A stretch of DNA of 64,000 nt from Propionibacteriales bacterium (GTDB taxonomy: Bacteria; Actinomycetota; Actinomycetes; Propionibacteriales; Nocardioidaceae), in assembly GCA_026392465.1 (NCBI GenBank), contig JAPLCA010000026.1:124001-188000 (forward strand). The letters run 5' to 3'. The notes below the pieces were generated by a model that did not search any database, was not told the origin of the DNA, and saw only the letters and a list, made by a program, of their open reading frames with translations. A program made the position numbers and the translations under genes. Below, piece after piece: positions 39,650-48,125 of the stretch (its first letter is position 1; each line of letters begins with the position of its first letter).

Positions 39650-40729
39650 TCAGGGCGTGTCGTGGCGGGCGTAGAAACCCTCCATCGCGGGCCAGGAGGT
39701 GCGGCGGGCGGCGCGGCCGGTGAGCACGCCGAGGTGCCCGCCGGGCGCCTGCACGAGCTGGACGTCCGGCGCACCCGTCAGCAGGTCGACGAGGTGGCTG
39801 ACGGCGCCGACCGGCGCAAGGGTGTCGTCGAGCCCGGCCACCACGAGCACCGGAACGTCGATGTCGGCCAGCCGCAGCTCACGTCCGCCGAGCTCCACCA
39901 CCCCCGTCGCGAGCGCGTTGCTCCGCACGACCACGTGGTACAGCTGCCCGAACGTGCGACCCGGGTAGGCGTACATGTTGTCCGTGAAGCGGTCGACAGC
40001 CTCCAGCTGCGCGAGGAAGTCGCGGTCGTCGGCGTGCGTGAGGATGGCCAGCGGCTTGGTGAGGTACTTGTCGAGCGCGGAGATCTGGAACCCGAGCCTC
40101 GTGAGCGGGGCGGGGACGCCGCCGAGGGTGCGGTAGGCGGCGCTCACCAGCCCGCTCGCCACGGCGTTGACCGGACGGGTGATCGCGATCAGCGGCACCT
40201 GCGTCAGGTCGAACGGCGACGCGACGGCCGTCGCCGACGCGAGCGGCAGCGTCGGGTCGGACGCTGCGGTGAAGATCGTGAAGATGCCGCCCAGCGACCA
40301 GCCGGCGAGGTGCACGGGCCGCTCCCCCGCGTCGTCGTGCACGTGCCGGACGGCCTGCGGGACGACCCGACCGGTCCAGTGCTCGATGCCGAGGTCGCGG
40401 TGCTCGAAGCTCACCGGGCCGTAGTCGACGAGGTACACCGGGCGCCCCTGCTGCACGAAGTACTCGACCACGCTGCACCCACGGCGCAGGTCGAACGCGA
40501 GCGCCGGCGCCGCGAGCGGGGGCACGAGCAGCAGCGGGTCGCCGTGCTGCTCCGTGCCCGGGTACGGGTCGTACCGGAACAGGCTCGCGTGCTCGGTGAC
40601 CTTGACCAGCGTGCGCGGCGTCGTCCGCAGGTCCGCGATCCGTCGCCCCTGCACCACGTCGCGCAGGTTCCCGACCGCCGCACCCAGGTCGTGCGGGACG
40701 TGCGGTCGCGGGACGAGCGGGAGGGGCAT
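39650..40729 (-). CDS. PhaC-like alpha/beta hydrolase
   Basis: A 359-residue protein related to class I/III polyhydroxyalkanoate synthase catalytic domains (DPYPGTEQHGDPLLLVPPL, RRGCSVVEYFVQQGRPVYLV). The lipase box is GWSLGG, with Ser145 in place of the cysteine that polymerising PhaC enzymes need. Asp and His of the triad probably lie in VAGLDDTLAPVG and GGHLGV. I therefore read it as an esterase or acyltransferase and not a polymerase. The ATG at 40729 starts the recognisable fold; upstream reading enters composite repeat copy 2. Confidence 0.83.
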   Translation of the reverse strand: MPLPLVPRPHVPHDLGAAVGNLRDVVQGRRIADLRTTPRTLVKVTEHASLFRYDPYPGTEQHGDPLLLVPPLAAPALAFDLRRGCSVVEYFVQQGRPVYLVDYGPVSFEHRDLGIEHWTGRVVPQAVRHVHDDAGERPVHLAGWSLGGIFTIFTAASDPTLPLASATAVASPFDLTQVPLIAITRPVNAVASGLVSAAYRTLGGVPAPLTRLGFQISALDKYLTKPLAILTHADDRDFLAQLEAVDRFTDNMYAYPGRTFGQLYHVVVRSNALATGVVELGGRELRLADIDVPVLVVAGLDDTLAPVGAVSHLVDLLTGAPDVQLVQAPGGHLGVLTGRAARRTSWPAMEGFYARHDTP

Positions 40730-40780
40730 GGTTCCGGATGATGCCAGACGCCTCCCTCTGCCGCCGGGTGGGCGGGGCTT

Positions 40781-40925
40781 GCTGGTGCGCTGGCGGCGCT
40801 CGTCGTGGCCCTGCTGGTGCGCTGCCGTCGGGGGTCTGGGGTTGCTGGCGCGCTGCCGCAGGGGATCTGGGGTTGCTGGTGCGCTGCCTGCGGTTGCTCT
40901 GGCCTTGCTGGTGCGCTGCCTCGGC
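40781..40925. repeat. Tandem array, five units (copy 2, left)
   Basis: GCTGGTGCGCTG-type cores start at 40781, 40813, 40844, 40875 and 40907, a 31/32-bp period. The units are more diverged than in copy 1 (one reads GCTGGCGCGCTGCC). Confidence 0.85.
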
Positions 40926-41414
40926 TGGCGCTGGGTGTGGTCTCCGAAAGGGCCTCGACCGGGCGGCTGGCAACGGTGCTGAGCTGGGTTCTCGGGCTGC
41001 GGCTCACGTGGGACCCAAGATTCTGCATTTGTGCGTGGCTGGCCCAAGATTCTGCGATTGCGCGTGGCGGCGGTGGATCCGCCACCTTCTGGACGCTCTT
41101 CAGGTGGCGGATCCACCGCTGCCCGGGGGCGGGCGCGGAAAGATTCTTCCTTCTCGTGGAACGGTCCACGAGAAGGAAGAATCCTTCGTCACCCCAACGC
41201 AAACGGCACCCACGATTCTGCATTCACGTGATTGAGGCCGAACGATTCTGCGTTCACCACGGGATCCCGTAGCCAACGCAGAAGCCTTCGAGTCCCAACG
41301 CACGAACGCAGAATCCTGCGTCCCACGCGAGCCACAGCCCGAGACCCGAAGCCGACCCCCGCCCAGCCGCCCGGTCGAGGCCCTTTCGGAGACCACCCCC
41401 AGCGTGAGCCGAGA

Positions 41415-41575
41415 CAGCGCACCAGCAACCACAGACCCCCTGAGGCAGCGCACCAGCAAGACGAGACCCCCTGAGGCAGCGCACCAGCAAGACGAGACCC
41501 CCTGAGGCAGCGCACCAGCAGGACGAGACCCCCTGAGGCAGCGCACCAGCAGGACGAGACCCCCGACGGCAGCAC
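41415..41575. repeat. Tandem array of 31-bp units (copy 2, right)
   Basis: CAGCGCACCAGCA recurs at 41415, 41446, 41477, 41508 and 41539, exactly 31 bp apart, with a degenerate sixth unit at 41570. The units are separated by near-identical GAGACCCCCTGAGG, so this side has been homogenised more recently than the left. Confidence 0.9.
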
Positions 41576-41641
41576 CCCACCGAGCCCAGACCCGCGAGCA
41601 GCGCGCCCGCAGGACAGAAGCCCGCAGCCCCACGCCCACCC

Positions 41642-42859
41642 TCACCCGAACGTCAGCGCCAGCAGCGACAGGTTCAGGACGATGACCACGCCGGCGACGG
41701 CGCAGGCGGCGACGGTGGTGGCGGGGCGGTTGACGTGCTCGCCCATCACCGCGCGGCTGGCGGTGAGGCGGACGAGCGGGACGAGGGCGAAGGGGATGCC
41801 GAGGGACAGCACCACCTGCGAGACGACGAGCGCGCGGCTCGGCTCGACCCCGAGCGCGAGGACGACGAGCGCCGGCACGACCGTGACGACGCGGCGCAGC
41901 AGCAACGGCACCCTGACGCCGAGCAGGCCATGCATCACCTCGGCGCCGGCAGCGGCGCCCACGGCCGTCGACGCCAGCCCCGAGCCGAGCAGCGCCACCG
42001 CGAAGAGCAGGGCCACGCCGGCGCCGAGCTCGGACGTCACGAGGGCATGCACACCCGTCAACGTGTCGGTGCCCGGGAGGCCCTGCAGCCCGGCGGCGGC
42101 CACGAGCAGGAGCGAGAGGTTGAGCAGTCCGGCCAGCGCCAGGGCGAGCACGACGTCGGTCCGGGTGGCGCCGAGCAGGTCACGCACCGACGTGCCGCGA
42201 CCCCGGTCGCCGAGCCGCGCCGACGTCAGGCCCGAGTGCAGGTAGATGACGTGGGGCATCACGGTCGCCCCGACGATGCCCGACGCGAGCAGCACGCTCT
42301 CCGTCCCGGCGAACGTCGGCACCAGGCCGCCCGCCACGTCCGCCGGAGCCGGCGGGTTCACCACCAGACCGGCCACGAAGCCGACGGCGATCAGCCCCAG
42401 GAAGCCCAGGATGGTGCGCTCGAGGGCGCTCTGGCCGCGCAGGTCGCCGATGCGCAGCACGAGCAGCGACACCGCCGCCGTCACGACCGCCCCGAGGACG
42501 AGAGGCAGGTCGAACAGCAGGGACAGCGCGATCGCCCCGCCGACGACCTCCGCCAGGTCGGTGGCCACCGCGACGGCCTCCGCCTGGAGCCAGAACGCGA
42601 CCCTGGGCCCACGTCGCAGCCGTCGGCCCAGGTGCGACGCGAGCGACGTGCGGGTGACGAGACCGAGCTTGGCGGAGAGGTACTGGACGAGCACCGCCAT
42701 GACGTTGGCCAGCACGACCACCCATACGAGGGCGTAGCCGAACCGGGCGCCCGCGGTCACGTTGGTGGCCACGTTGCCCGGGTCCACATAGGCGACGGCG
42801 GCGACGAAGGCCGGGCCGAGGAGGACGGCGCGGCGGCGCCACGACGTCGGCCCGAGCAT
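41642..42859 (-). CDS. mntH: NRAMP-family divalent metal transporter
   Basis: Proton-coupled Mn2+/Fe2+ importer. 405 residues with about 11 helices. Metal-site motifs are DPGN in helix 1 (VAYVDPGNVATN) and VMPH in helix 6 (IVGATVMPHVIYLHSGL). The ATG at 42859 is preceded exactly 6 nt upstream by TACGCT, indicating a leaderless mRNA and excluding the long upstream open frame. No MntR-type site was found by eye. Its 3' end faces composite repeat copy 2. Confidence 0.94.
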   Translation of the reverse strand: MLGPTSWRRRAVLLGPAFVAAVAYVDPGNVATNVTAGARFGYALVWVVVLANVMAVLVQYLSAKLGLVTRTSLASHLGRRLRRGPRVAFWLQAEAVAVATDLAEVVGGAIALSLLFDLPLVLGAVVTAAVSLLVLRIGDLRGQSALERTILGFLGLIAVGFVAGLVVNPPAPADVAGGLVPTFAGTESVLLASGIVGATVMPHVIYLHSGLTSARLGDRGRGTSVRDLLGATRTDVVLALALAGLLNLSLLLVAAAGLQGLPGTDTLTGVHALVTSELGAGVALLFAVALLGSGLASTAVGAAAGAEVMHGLLGVRVPLLLRRVVTVVPALVVLALGVEPSRALVVSQVVLSLGIPFALVPLVRLTASRAVMGEHVNRPATTVAACAVAGVVIVLNLSLLALTFG

Positions 42860-42865
42860 CCCCGC

Positions 42866-42871
42866 AGCGTA
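42866..42871 (-). promoter_or_regulatory. -10 box for leaderless mntH mRNA
   Basis: TACGCT on the minus strand followed by 6 nt and the ATG at 42859. Confidence 0.5.
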
Positions 42872-42920
42872 GCCGCGGTGGTGCTCGGGCCGATCGGGAC
42901 GCGTGGTCCGGCCGTTCGGG

Positions 42921-44465
42921 TCAGGCGACGGGGCGCGCCTGGCCTCCGCCGCTACGACGACGGTTGCGGTTGCGGTTGCCGCCCTGGCCGGCGGGGCGAC
43001 CCTGGCCACCGCCGGTACCGGCGCCGCGACCCTGGCCACCGGCGGAGCGCTGTCCGCCGGGACGCTGTCCGCCGGGACGCTGTCCGCCGGAGCGCTGACC
43101 GCCGCCGGTGCGCTGGCCACCCGACCGCTGGCCCCCGCCGGAGCGCTGGGCGCCCGACCGCTGGCCGCCGCGTCCACCGGCCGACCCCGGCTCGGGGAGC
43201 GTGCCGCTGGCCGCCAGGGCCTCCGGCGTCAGGGGCGACGGCGCCGTCGCGGCGTCGTGCTGCCGCGCGGTCACGCCGGCCTTGGCCTGCAGCGCCATGA
43301 CGTCGCGCAGGTCCTCACGCGTCGTCATCGTCACGACGGTGCCCGCCTCGCCCGCGCGGGCGGTGCGTCCCGAGCGGTGCGTGTAGGCCTTGTGCTCGGC
43401 CGGTGCGTCGTAGTGCACGACGAGCTTGACGTCGTCGACGTGGATGCCGCGCGCGGCGATGTCGGTGGCGACGATGACGTCGGCCGCACCCTTGCTGAAC
43501 GCCGCCAGGTTCCGCTCACGCTTGGCCTGGTTCAGGTCGCCGTGCAGGTCGACCGCCTCGATGCCGGCGGTCGTGAGCTGGCGCGCCAGGCGCGTGGCGC
43601 CACGTCGTGTGCGCGCGAACACGATGGTGCGGGGGTTGTCGGCCAGCAGGCGCGAGGCCGTGGCCAGCTTCTCGGTGCGCGGGGTCACGAGCACGTGGTG
43701 CTCCATGCGCGACTCCGGCTCCTGCGCCGACTCGATCTCGTGGAGGTCGTGCTGCGGCAGGTGACGTCGCACGAGGCGGTCGACGTCGCCGTCGAGCGTC
43801 GCCGACAGCAGCAGACGCTGGCTGGTGGAGGGCGTCATCGCCACGAGCGCGTCGACCGGCTTGAAGAAGCCGAGGTCGCACAGGTGGTCGGCCTCGTCGA
43901 GGACGGTGATCTCGACGTGCTCGAGCGTGCACGCCCGGCGGTCGACGAGGTCGGCGAGACGGCCCGGCGTGGCGACGACGAGGTCGACGCCGTCACGCAG
44001 CTGGTGCATCTGCTTGTTGATCGGCGTGCCGCCGAGCACCGTCATGATCCGCAGGTGCAGGGGCGCCGCGAGCGGTGCGAGCGCGCGCTGGACCTGCGTG
44101 GCGAGCTCACGCGTGGGCACGAGGATGAGTCCGCGCGGCGCCTTGGGACGACGGGTGCCGCCGGCGAGCTGGTCGAGCACGGGCAGGCCGAACGACAGCG
44201 TCTTGCCCGAGCCGGTGCGGGCGCGGCCGAGCACGTTGCGGCCAGCGAGCGCCGACGGCAGCACGGCCTGCTGGATCGGGGTCGGCTCGACGATGCCCTC
44301 GCGGGCGAGGGCCTTGACGAGCGTCTTCGGCAGACCCAGGTCGGCGAAGCCGGACGAGCGCGGACCGGCCGACGCGGCGTCCGCGGAGGAGGGGGTGGAG
44401 GTGGACGGGGAAGGGGTGGGCAGCACACGGCCGCCGGCAGGCTGGTTCACAGAACTCTCAGACAT
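42921..44465 (-). CDS. DEAD-box RNA helicase with Gly/Gln/Arg-rich tail
   Basis: A 514-residue RhlE/DeaD-like ATP-dependent RNA helicase. The Q motif is EPTPIQQAVLP, motif I is ARTGSGKT, motif II is LDEADH, motif III is LSATLD and motif VI is HRSGRTARAG. The final 80 residues are an unstructured basic tail of repeats such as GGQRSGGQRPGGQRP, ending in NRNRNRRRSGGG, encoded by a 15-bp-type tandem DNA repeat at about 43010-43180. Such tails bind RNA and can promote condensate formation. A leader of 183 nt separates it from the upstream NYN gene. Confidence 0.94.
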   Translation of the reverse strand: MSESSVNQPAGGRVLPTPSPSTSTPSSADAASAGPRSSGFADLGLPKTLVKALAREGIVEPTPIQQAVLPSALAGRNVLGRARTGSGKTLSFGLPVLDQLAGGTRRPKAPRGLILVPTRELATQVQRALAPLAAPLHLRIMTVLGGTPINKQMHQLRDGVDLVVATPGRLADLVDRRACTLEHVEITVLDEADHLCDLGFFKPVDALVAMTPSTSQRLLLSATLDGDVDRLVRRHLPQHDLHEIESAQEPESRMEHHVLVTPRTEKLATASRLLADNPRTIVFARTRRGATRLARQLTTAGIEAVDLHGDLNQAKRERNLAAFSKGAADVIVATDIAARGIHVDDVKLVVHYDAPAEHKAYTHRSGRTARAGEAGTVVTMTTREDLRDVMALQAKAGVTARQHDAATAPSPLTPEALAASGTLPEPGSAGGRGGQRSGAQRSGGGQRSGGQRTGGGQRSGGQRPGGQRPGGQRSAGGQGRGAGTGGGQGRPAGQGGNRNRNRRRSGGGQARPVA

Positions 44466-44648
44466 CGTGGGCCCGGGCCGCTCTGCGGCGCACTCGTGAC
44501 GAGGCGACGCGGCCTGCTCGGGCGGAAGGGGGAGGCCCTACCGAAGATGATCCGGGGCTCCCATGGAAAGGCCAGCCTAGCAGCCGACCACCCCGAACCC
44601 CGCATCGTCGCGGCGTGCGTCCCGTCACGACAGCACGCCGGCGTGCGG
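44466..44648. other. Leader region of the DEAD-box helicase gene
   Basis: Contains a 14-bp perfect palindrome, GCACGCCGGCGTGC (44633-44646), directly after the NYN stop codon, which may act as a weak terminator. The rest should hold the helicase promoter and 5' leader. No clear -10 box or riboswitch is visible. Confidence 0.4.
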
Positions 44649-45200
44649 CTACAGGAACTGCAGCGGGTCGAACTCCTCGATCGGCACGACGCGGATCCGC
44701 GGCAGCTCCTCGTTGAACGCGCGCACGTCGTACTCGAGGTCGTAGAACTCCAGGCCCCGCTCCACGAGCGGGACGAAGGCGCTGCTGCGCATCTCGCGGA
44801 ACGCCAGGAGCGCGGTGCGTCGGGTCCCGACCAACGCGCCCAGCTGGGGCACGAAGTCGCCGTCGTTGCTGGCCAGGACGACGTCGTCCTCGCGCTCGGC
44901 GAGCGCCTCCAGCGTGCGCTGGATGGCGATGTCGACGACCTTCTGGTCCGGCGTGCCGGACAGCAGCACCGGCCGGAAGTCCATGGCGGTCAGCGCCTGG
45001 ACGAACGACATCGGCACCTCGCCGTTGGCCGCGATGAAGAACAGGCCCTGCGTGGGCTGCTCCCACTCCGCCGCGACGAAGGACAGCACGCGGTCCCAGC
45101 GGGGTCGCTCGTGCGGGTGCGGGCGCCGGCCGAGGATCGACTGGCCGAGGGTCGCGTCGATGTTCTCGCCGTCGACGAGCACGTAGGTGCGGCGTTCCAT
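44649..45200 (-). CDS. NYN-domain protein (PIN-like nuclease fold)
   Basis: A 183-residue protein with the NYN/LabA-like acidic motifs VDGENID near the N-terminus and LASNDGDFVPQL in the middle. These carry the metal-binding aspartates of PIN-like ribonucleases. It probably cuts or binds RNA; the target is unknown. The ATG at 45200 is preceded 6 nt upstream by TAGGGT (leaderless). It lies just before the DEAD-box helicase gene on the same strand, which fits a role in RNA metabolism. Confidence 0.88.
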   Translation of the reverse strand: MERRTYVLVDGENIDATLGQSILGRRPHPHERPRWDRVLSFVAAEWEQPTQGLFFIAANGEVPMSFVQALTAMDFRPVLLSGTPDQKVVDIAIQRTLEALAEREDDVVLASNDGDFVPQLGALVGTRRTALLAFREMRSSAFVPLVERGLEFYDLEYDVRAFNEELPRIRVVPIEEFDPLQFL

Positions 45201-45206
45201 GCGCCC

Positions 45207-45212
45207 ACCCTA
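45207..45212 (-). promoter_or_regulatory. -10 box for leaderless NYN gene mRNA
   Basis: TAGGGT on the minus strand followed by 6 nt and the ATG at 45200. Confidence 0.5.
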
Positions 45213-45235
45213 GTGCGACCTCGGGCGAGCCCGCG

Positions 45236-45454
45236 TCAGAGCAGGGTCAGCAGGCCCAGCACACCGACCGCGACGCCCAGCGCCAGCGAGACGCCGATCA
45301 GCACGGCGTGCACGCGGTAGAACGTCGTGGTGCGGCCCGCGGCGTCACGCGACCGGTCGTCCTTCGCGATCCGCTGCCAGAAGCGTGGCCAGATCAGCAG
45401 GTTCCAGGCGGCCGTCACCAGCAGCAGGACCGACCAGCCGACGGGGAGCGTCAC
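45236..45454 (-). CDS. SCO4848-type small membrane protein
   Basis: A 72-residue protein with two hydrophobic helices (SVLLLVTAAWNLLIWPRF and LIGVSLALGVAVGVLGLL) joined by a charged loop (QRIAKDDRSRDAAGRT). It matches a small actinomycete family of unknown function. Its GTG start begins 1 nt after the purQ stop, so it is the last gene of the purSQ operon. Confidence 0.78.
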   Translation of the reverse strand: MTLPVGWSVLLLVTAAWNLLIWPRFWQRIAKDDRSRDAAGRTTTFYRVHAVLIGVSLALGVAVGVLGLLTLL

Positions 45455-45455
45455 G

Positions 45456-46127
45456 TCAGACCGACGTGAGCTGGCGGACGGCGGACGTGAAGAACGCGAG
45501 ACCGTCGGTCCCGGGACCGCAGAGGTCCTCGACGGCGTGCTCCGGGTGCGGCATGAGGCCGACGACGTTGCCGCGCTCGTTCGTGATGCCGGCGATGTCG
45601 CGCAGCGACCCGTTCGGGTTCGAGCCGACGTAGCGGAACACGACCTGACCCTCGCCCTCCAGCCGGTCGAGCGTGGGCTCGTCGGCGATGAAGCCGCCCT
45701 CGCCGTTCTTGAGCGGAATGGTGATCCGCTGGCCCTCGGCGTAGTCGCTCGTCCAGGCGGTGTCAGGGTTCTCGACGACGAGCACCTGGTCGCGGCACAC
45801 GAACGTCCGGTGGTCGTTGCGGATGAGCGCGCCGGGCAGCAGGTGCGACTCGCACAGGATCTGGAAGCCGTTGCAGATGCCCAGCACCGGCATACCGCCC
45901 TGCGCGGCCGCGACGACCTCCGTCATGACGGGGGCGAAGCGGGCGATCGCGCCGCAGCGCAGGTAGTCGCCGTAGGAGAACCCGCCGGGCAGGATGACCG
46001 CGTCGACGCCCTTGAGGTCGCGGTCGCCGTGCCACAGCGCGACGGGCTCGCCGCCGGCGAGTCGGACGGCGCGCTGCGCGTCGACGTCGTCGAGCGAGCC
46101 GGGGAAGGTGACGATACCGATCTTCAT
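45456..46127 (-). CDS. purQ: FGAM synthase subunit, glutaminase PurQ
   Basis: Class I glutamine amidotransferase that supplies ammonia for the fourth step of purine synthesis with PurS and PurL. 223 residues. The nucleophilic cysteine is in [10 protein letters not shown] and the His-Glu pair in MPHPEHAVE. The ATG at 46127 is 10 nt after the purS stop. purL, usually next in the cluster, is not here and must lie elsewhere. Confidence 0.96.
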   Translation of the reverse strand: MKIGIVTFPGSLDDVDAQRAVRLAGGEPVALWHGDRDLKGVDAVILPGGFSYGDYLRCGAIARFAPVMTEVVAAAQGGMPVLGICNGFQILCESHLLPGALIRNDHRTFVCRDQVLVVENPDTAWTSDYAEGQRITIPLKNGEGGFIADEPTLDRLEGEGQVVFRYVGSNPNGSLRDIAGITNERGNVVGLMPHPEHAVEDLCGPGTDGLAFFTSAVRQLTSV

Positions 46128-46137
46128 GGTCGTGTCC

Positions 46138-46380
46138 TCACGACTCGACGCGGACGGTGAAGTCCTCGATGACGGGGTTCGACAGCAGGGTCTCGGCGAT
46201 CTGGTGCACCTCGGCGAGGGTCGACTCGTCGGCGAGCTCGACCTGCAGCTCGAACCGCTTGCCCTGGCGGACGTCGGAGACGCTCTCGAACCCGAGACGC
46301 GGGAGAGCGCCGTGGACGGCCTTGCCCTGCGGGTCGAGGATCTCGGGCTTGGGCATGACGTCGACGATGATGCGGGCCAT
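46138..46380 (-). CDS. purS: FGAM synthase subunit PurS
   Basis: An 80-residue adaptor that bridges PurQ and PurL. It has the typical [20 protein letters not shown] start and the [12 protein letters not shown] strand. It heads a purS-purQ-SCO4848 operon. TAGGAT lies exactly 6 nt before the ATG, so the operon mRNA is probably leaderless. Confidence 0.95.
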   Translation of the reverse strand: MARIIVDVMPKPEILDPQGKAVHGALPRLGFESVSDVRQGKRFELQVELADESTLAEVHQIAETLLSNPVIEDFTVRVES

Positions 46381-46386
46381 GGCGGC

Positions 46387-46392
46387 ATCCTA
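46387..46392 (-). promoter_or_regulatory. -10 box for leaderless purSQ mRNA
   Basis: TAGGAT on the minus strand followed by 6 nt and the purS ATG at 46380. Confidence 0.5.
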
Positions 46393-46468
46393 TCGGCGTG
46401 CCGGCTCGCCCCCTGCACTCCGGCCCCTCCATCGCCCCCTTCGGACGGCACGGCCGCGTCGTCCGACG

Positions 46469-46474
46469 TACGGT
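46469..46474 (+). promoter_or_regulatory. -10 box for leaderless beta-hydroxyacid dehydrogenase mRNA
   Basis: TACGGT followed by exactly 6 nt and the ATG at 46481. Confidence 0.5.
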
Positions 46475-46480
46475 CGGAGC

Positions 46481-47335
46481 ATGCGCGTGAGTGTGATCGG
46501 GCTGGGCGCCATGGGCGCCGGCATGGCCGCGTCGGTCCTTCGGGCCGGCATCGCGACGACCGTCTGGAACCGGAGCCCGGAGAGGTCCGAGCCGCTGCGG
46601 GACCAGGGTGCCGACGTCGCCGCGACCGCCGCCGAGGCGGTCGCCGACGCCGACGTGGTCGTCGTCTCCCTGTTCGACGAGGCGTCCGTGCAGGAGGTGC
46701 TGGGGCAGGCCCTGGCGGCCTCCCCTCCGACGACCGTGTGGCTGCAGACCGCGACCGTCGGCCCGGAGGGCGCACGACGACTGCACGACCTGGCGGAGCG
46801 GCACGACCGGGTGCTCGTGGACGCGCCGGTCCTCGGGACGAAGAAGCCCGCCGCCGACGGCGCGCTGACCGTGCTCGCCTCCGGTCCCGAGGAGTCGCTC
46901 ACCGCGGCACGTCCGGTCCTCGAGGCCATCGGGGCACGCACCCTCGTCGTCGGCGACGCCGCCGGGCAGGCGAGCGCCCTGAAGCTCGCCTGCAACTCGT
47001 GGGTCGCGTCCGTCACCGCCGCTGCCGCGCAGGCGCTCACGCTGGCGCGGGTCCAGGGCGTCGACCCCCACCTCTTCCTGGAGGCGATCAAGGGATCGGC
47101 CGTCGACACCCCCTACGCCCACCTCAAGGGTCGCGCGATCCTCGACGACGACCTGACGCCGTCGTTCGGCGTCGACGGCGTCCTGAAGGACCTCTCCCTG
47201 ATGCTCGACGCCGGCGCGGACGTCATGGACACGTCGCTCCTGGGGTCCGTGCGCGACCGCTTCGCCGCGGCCTCGGCCGCCGGACACGGTGCCGACGACA
47301 TGGCCGCGGTGGTCGTCGGCTTCGAGCCCCGCTGA
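46481..47335 (+). CDS. Beta-hydroxyacid dehydrogenase family NAD(P) oxidoreductase
   Basis: A 284-residue member of the 3-hydroxyisobutyrate dehydrogenase/6-phosphogluconate-dehydrogenase-like family. The Rossmann loop is [11 protein letters not shown] at residues 7-17, the substrate segment is [17 protein letters not shown], and the catalytic lysine is in [10 protein letters not shown]. The substrate could be a beta-hydroxyacid or an imine-type compound (the VLGTKKPA variant differs from classical VSGG). The start is fixed by the leaderless promoter 6 nt upstream. It is followed after 7 nt by a CPBP-protease gene, likely co-transcribed. Confidence 0.88.
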   Translation: MRVSVIGLGAMGAGMAASVLRAGIATTVWNRSPERSEPLRDQGADVAATAAEAVADADVVVVSLFDEASVQEVLGQALAASPPTTVWLQTATVGPEGARRLHDLAERHDRVLVDAPVLGTKKPAADGALTVLASGPEESLTAARPVLEAIGARTLVVGDAAGQASALKLACNSWVASVTAAAAQALTLARVQGVDPHLFLEAIKGSAVDTPYAHLKGRAILDDDLTPSFGVDGVLKDLSLMLDAGADVMDTSLLGSVRDRFAAASAAGHGADDMAAVVVGFEPR

Positions 47336-47342
47336 GCGCGCC

Positions 47343-48068
47343 GTGACGCGCCGCTACCCGGGCCGACGCTGGCTCGACCGCTCCCTGCGGGACGTCGTGT
47401 CCCGCGACCACCGCATGTCCCCCGCCGCGTTCCGTCGCCGCCAGTGGGTCACCGCCGGCTTCGTGGTGCTGGGCGCCCTCGTGCTCGGCGTCTCGCTGCG
47501 CGTGGAACCCGGCAGTCCCTGGTTCTACCCGCTCACGTTCGGGCTCGCGGCGGTGTGGACCGTCGGTGCCCTCGCGTCCGGGCGGCTCTACCTGGGCCAC
47601 ATCGTCACCGACGACCCCGACGACGAGGACGGCCTCGCGCGGCCCGTCGTGCAGCCCATCGCCATCGGCCTCGCGCTCGCGGGCGTGTTCGTCGTGGGCG
47701 CGCTCGTCGTGCGGGAGGTCCCGCTGCTGTCCGACCAGGTCGAGAAGGTGCTGGGGTTCGCGACCGAGGGGACGCTGCCGCTGCTGGTCGTCGTCACCGC
47801 CGTCAACGGCGTGGCGGAGGAGCTGTTCTTCCGCGGGGCCGCCTACGCCGCGATCCCCCGGCACCCCGTCGTCTGGACGACCGTGGCCTACACGGCCGCG
47901 ACGCTCGCCACGGGCAACGTCATGCTCGCGTTCGCCGCGATCCTGCTGGGCGTGGTCGTGGGGCTGCAGCGCCGCGCGTCCGGCGGCATCCTCGCGCCCG
48001 TCCTGACCCACTGCACGTGGTCGCTGACGATGCTGCTCGCCCTGCCCCCGATCTTCGGGCTGCGCTAG
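47343..48068 (+). CDS. CPBP-family intramembrane protease
   Basis: A 241-residue membrane protein with about six helices and the Abi/CPBP motifs AEELFFRGAAY (catalytic Glu-Glu and Arg) and LAPVLTHCTWSL (His). Members are prenyl-endopeptidase-like or bacteriocin-immunity proteins. The substrate is unknown. GTG at 47343 gives a basic N-terminus and is 7 nt after the upstream stop; the longer ORF overlaps the dehydrogenase gene. Confidence 0.86.
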   Translation: MTRRYPGRRWLDRSLRDVVSRDHRMSPAAFRRRQWVTAGFVVLGALVLGVSLRVEPGSPWFYPLTFGLAAVWTVGALASGRLYLGHIVTDDPDDEDGLARPVVQPIAIGLALAGVFVVGALVVREVPLLSDQVEKVLGFATEGTLPLLVVVTAVNGVAEELFFRGAAYAAIPRHPVVWTTVAYTAATLATGNVMLAFAAILLGVVVGLQRRASGGILAPVLTHCTWSLTMLLALPPIFGLR

Positions 48069-48079
48069 CCGGGGATGAC

Positions 48080-48115
48080 GACGGCCGGGTCCAGGACGTC
48101 CTGGACCCGGCCGTC
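48080..48115. terminator. Bidirectional hairpin terminator
   Basis: A perfect 36-nt palindrome (arms starting GACGGCCGGGTCCAGGAC) lies between the convergent CPBP gene and the acyl-CoA ligase gene. Confidence 0.8.
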
Positions 48116-48125
48116 GGAGCGGTGC

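Larger units (their letters stand above)
40775..41600. repeat. Composite inverted-array element, copy 2
   Basis: Same layout and orientation as copy 1. Left array from 40781; 29-bp inverted repeat 40942-40970 with a perfect partner at 41363-41391; hairpin A 41070-41119, in which CTGCC/GGCAG of other copies has become CCGCC/GGCGG on both sides; hairpin B 41138-41187, whose loop ACGG is the reverse complement of the loop in the other copies; hairpin C 41248-41281; right array 41415-41575. It lies between the start of the PhaC-like gene and the stop of mntH, with about 40 nt to the latter. No plausible gene is inside. Confidence 0.9.
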
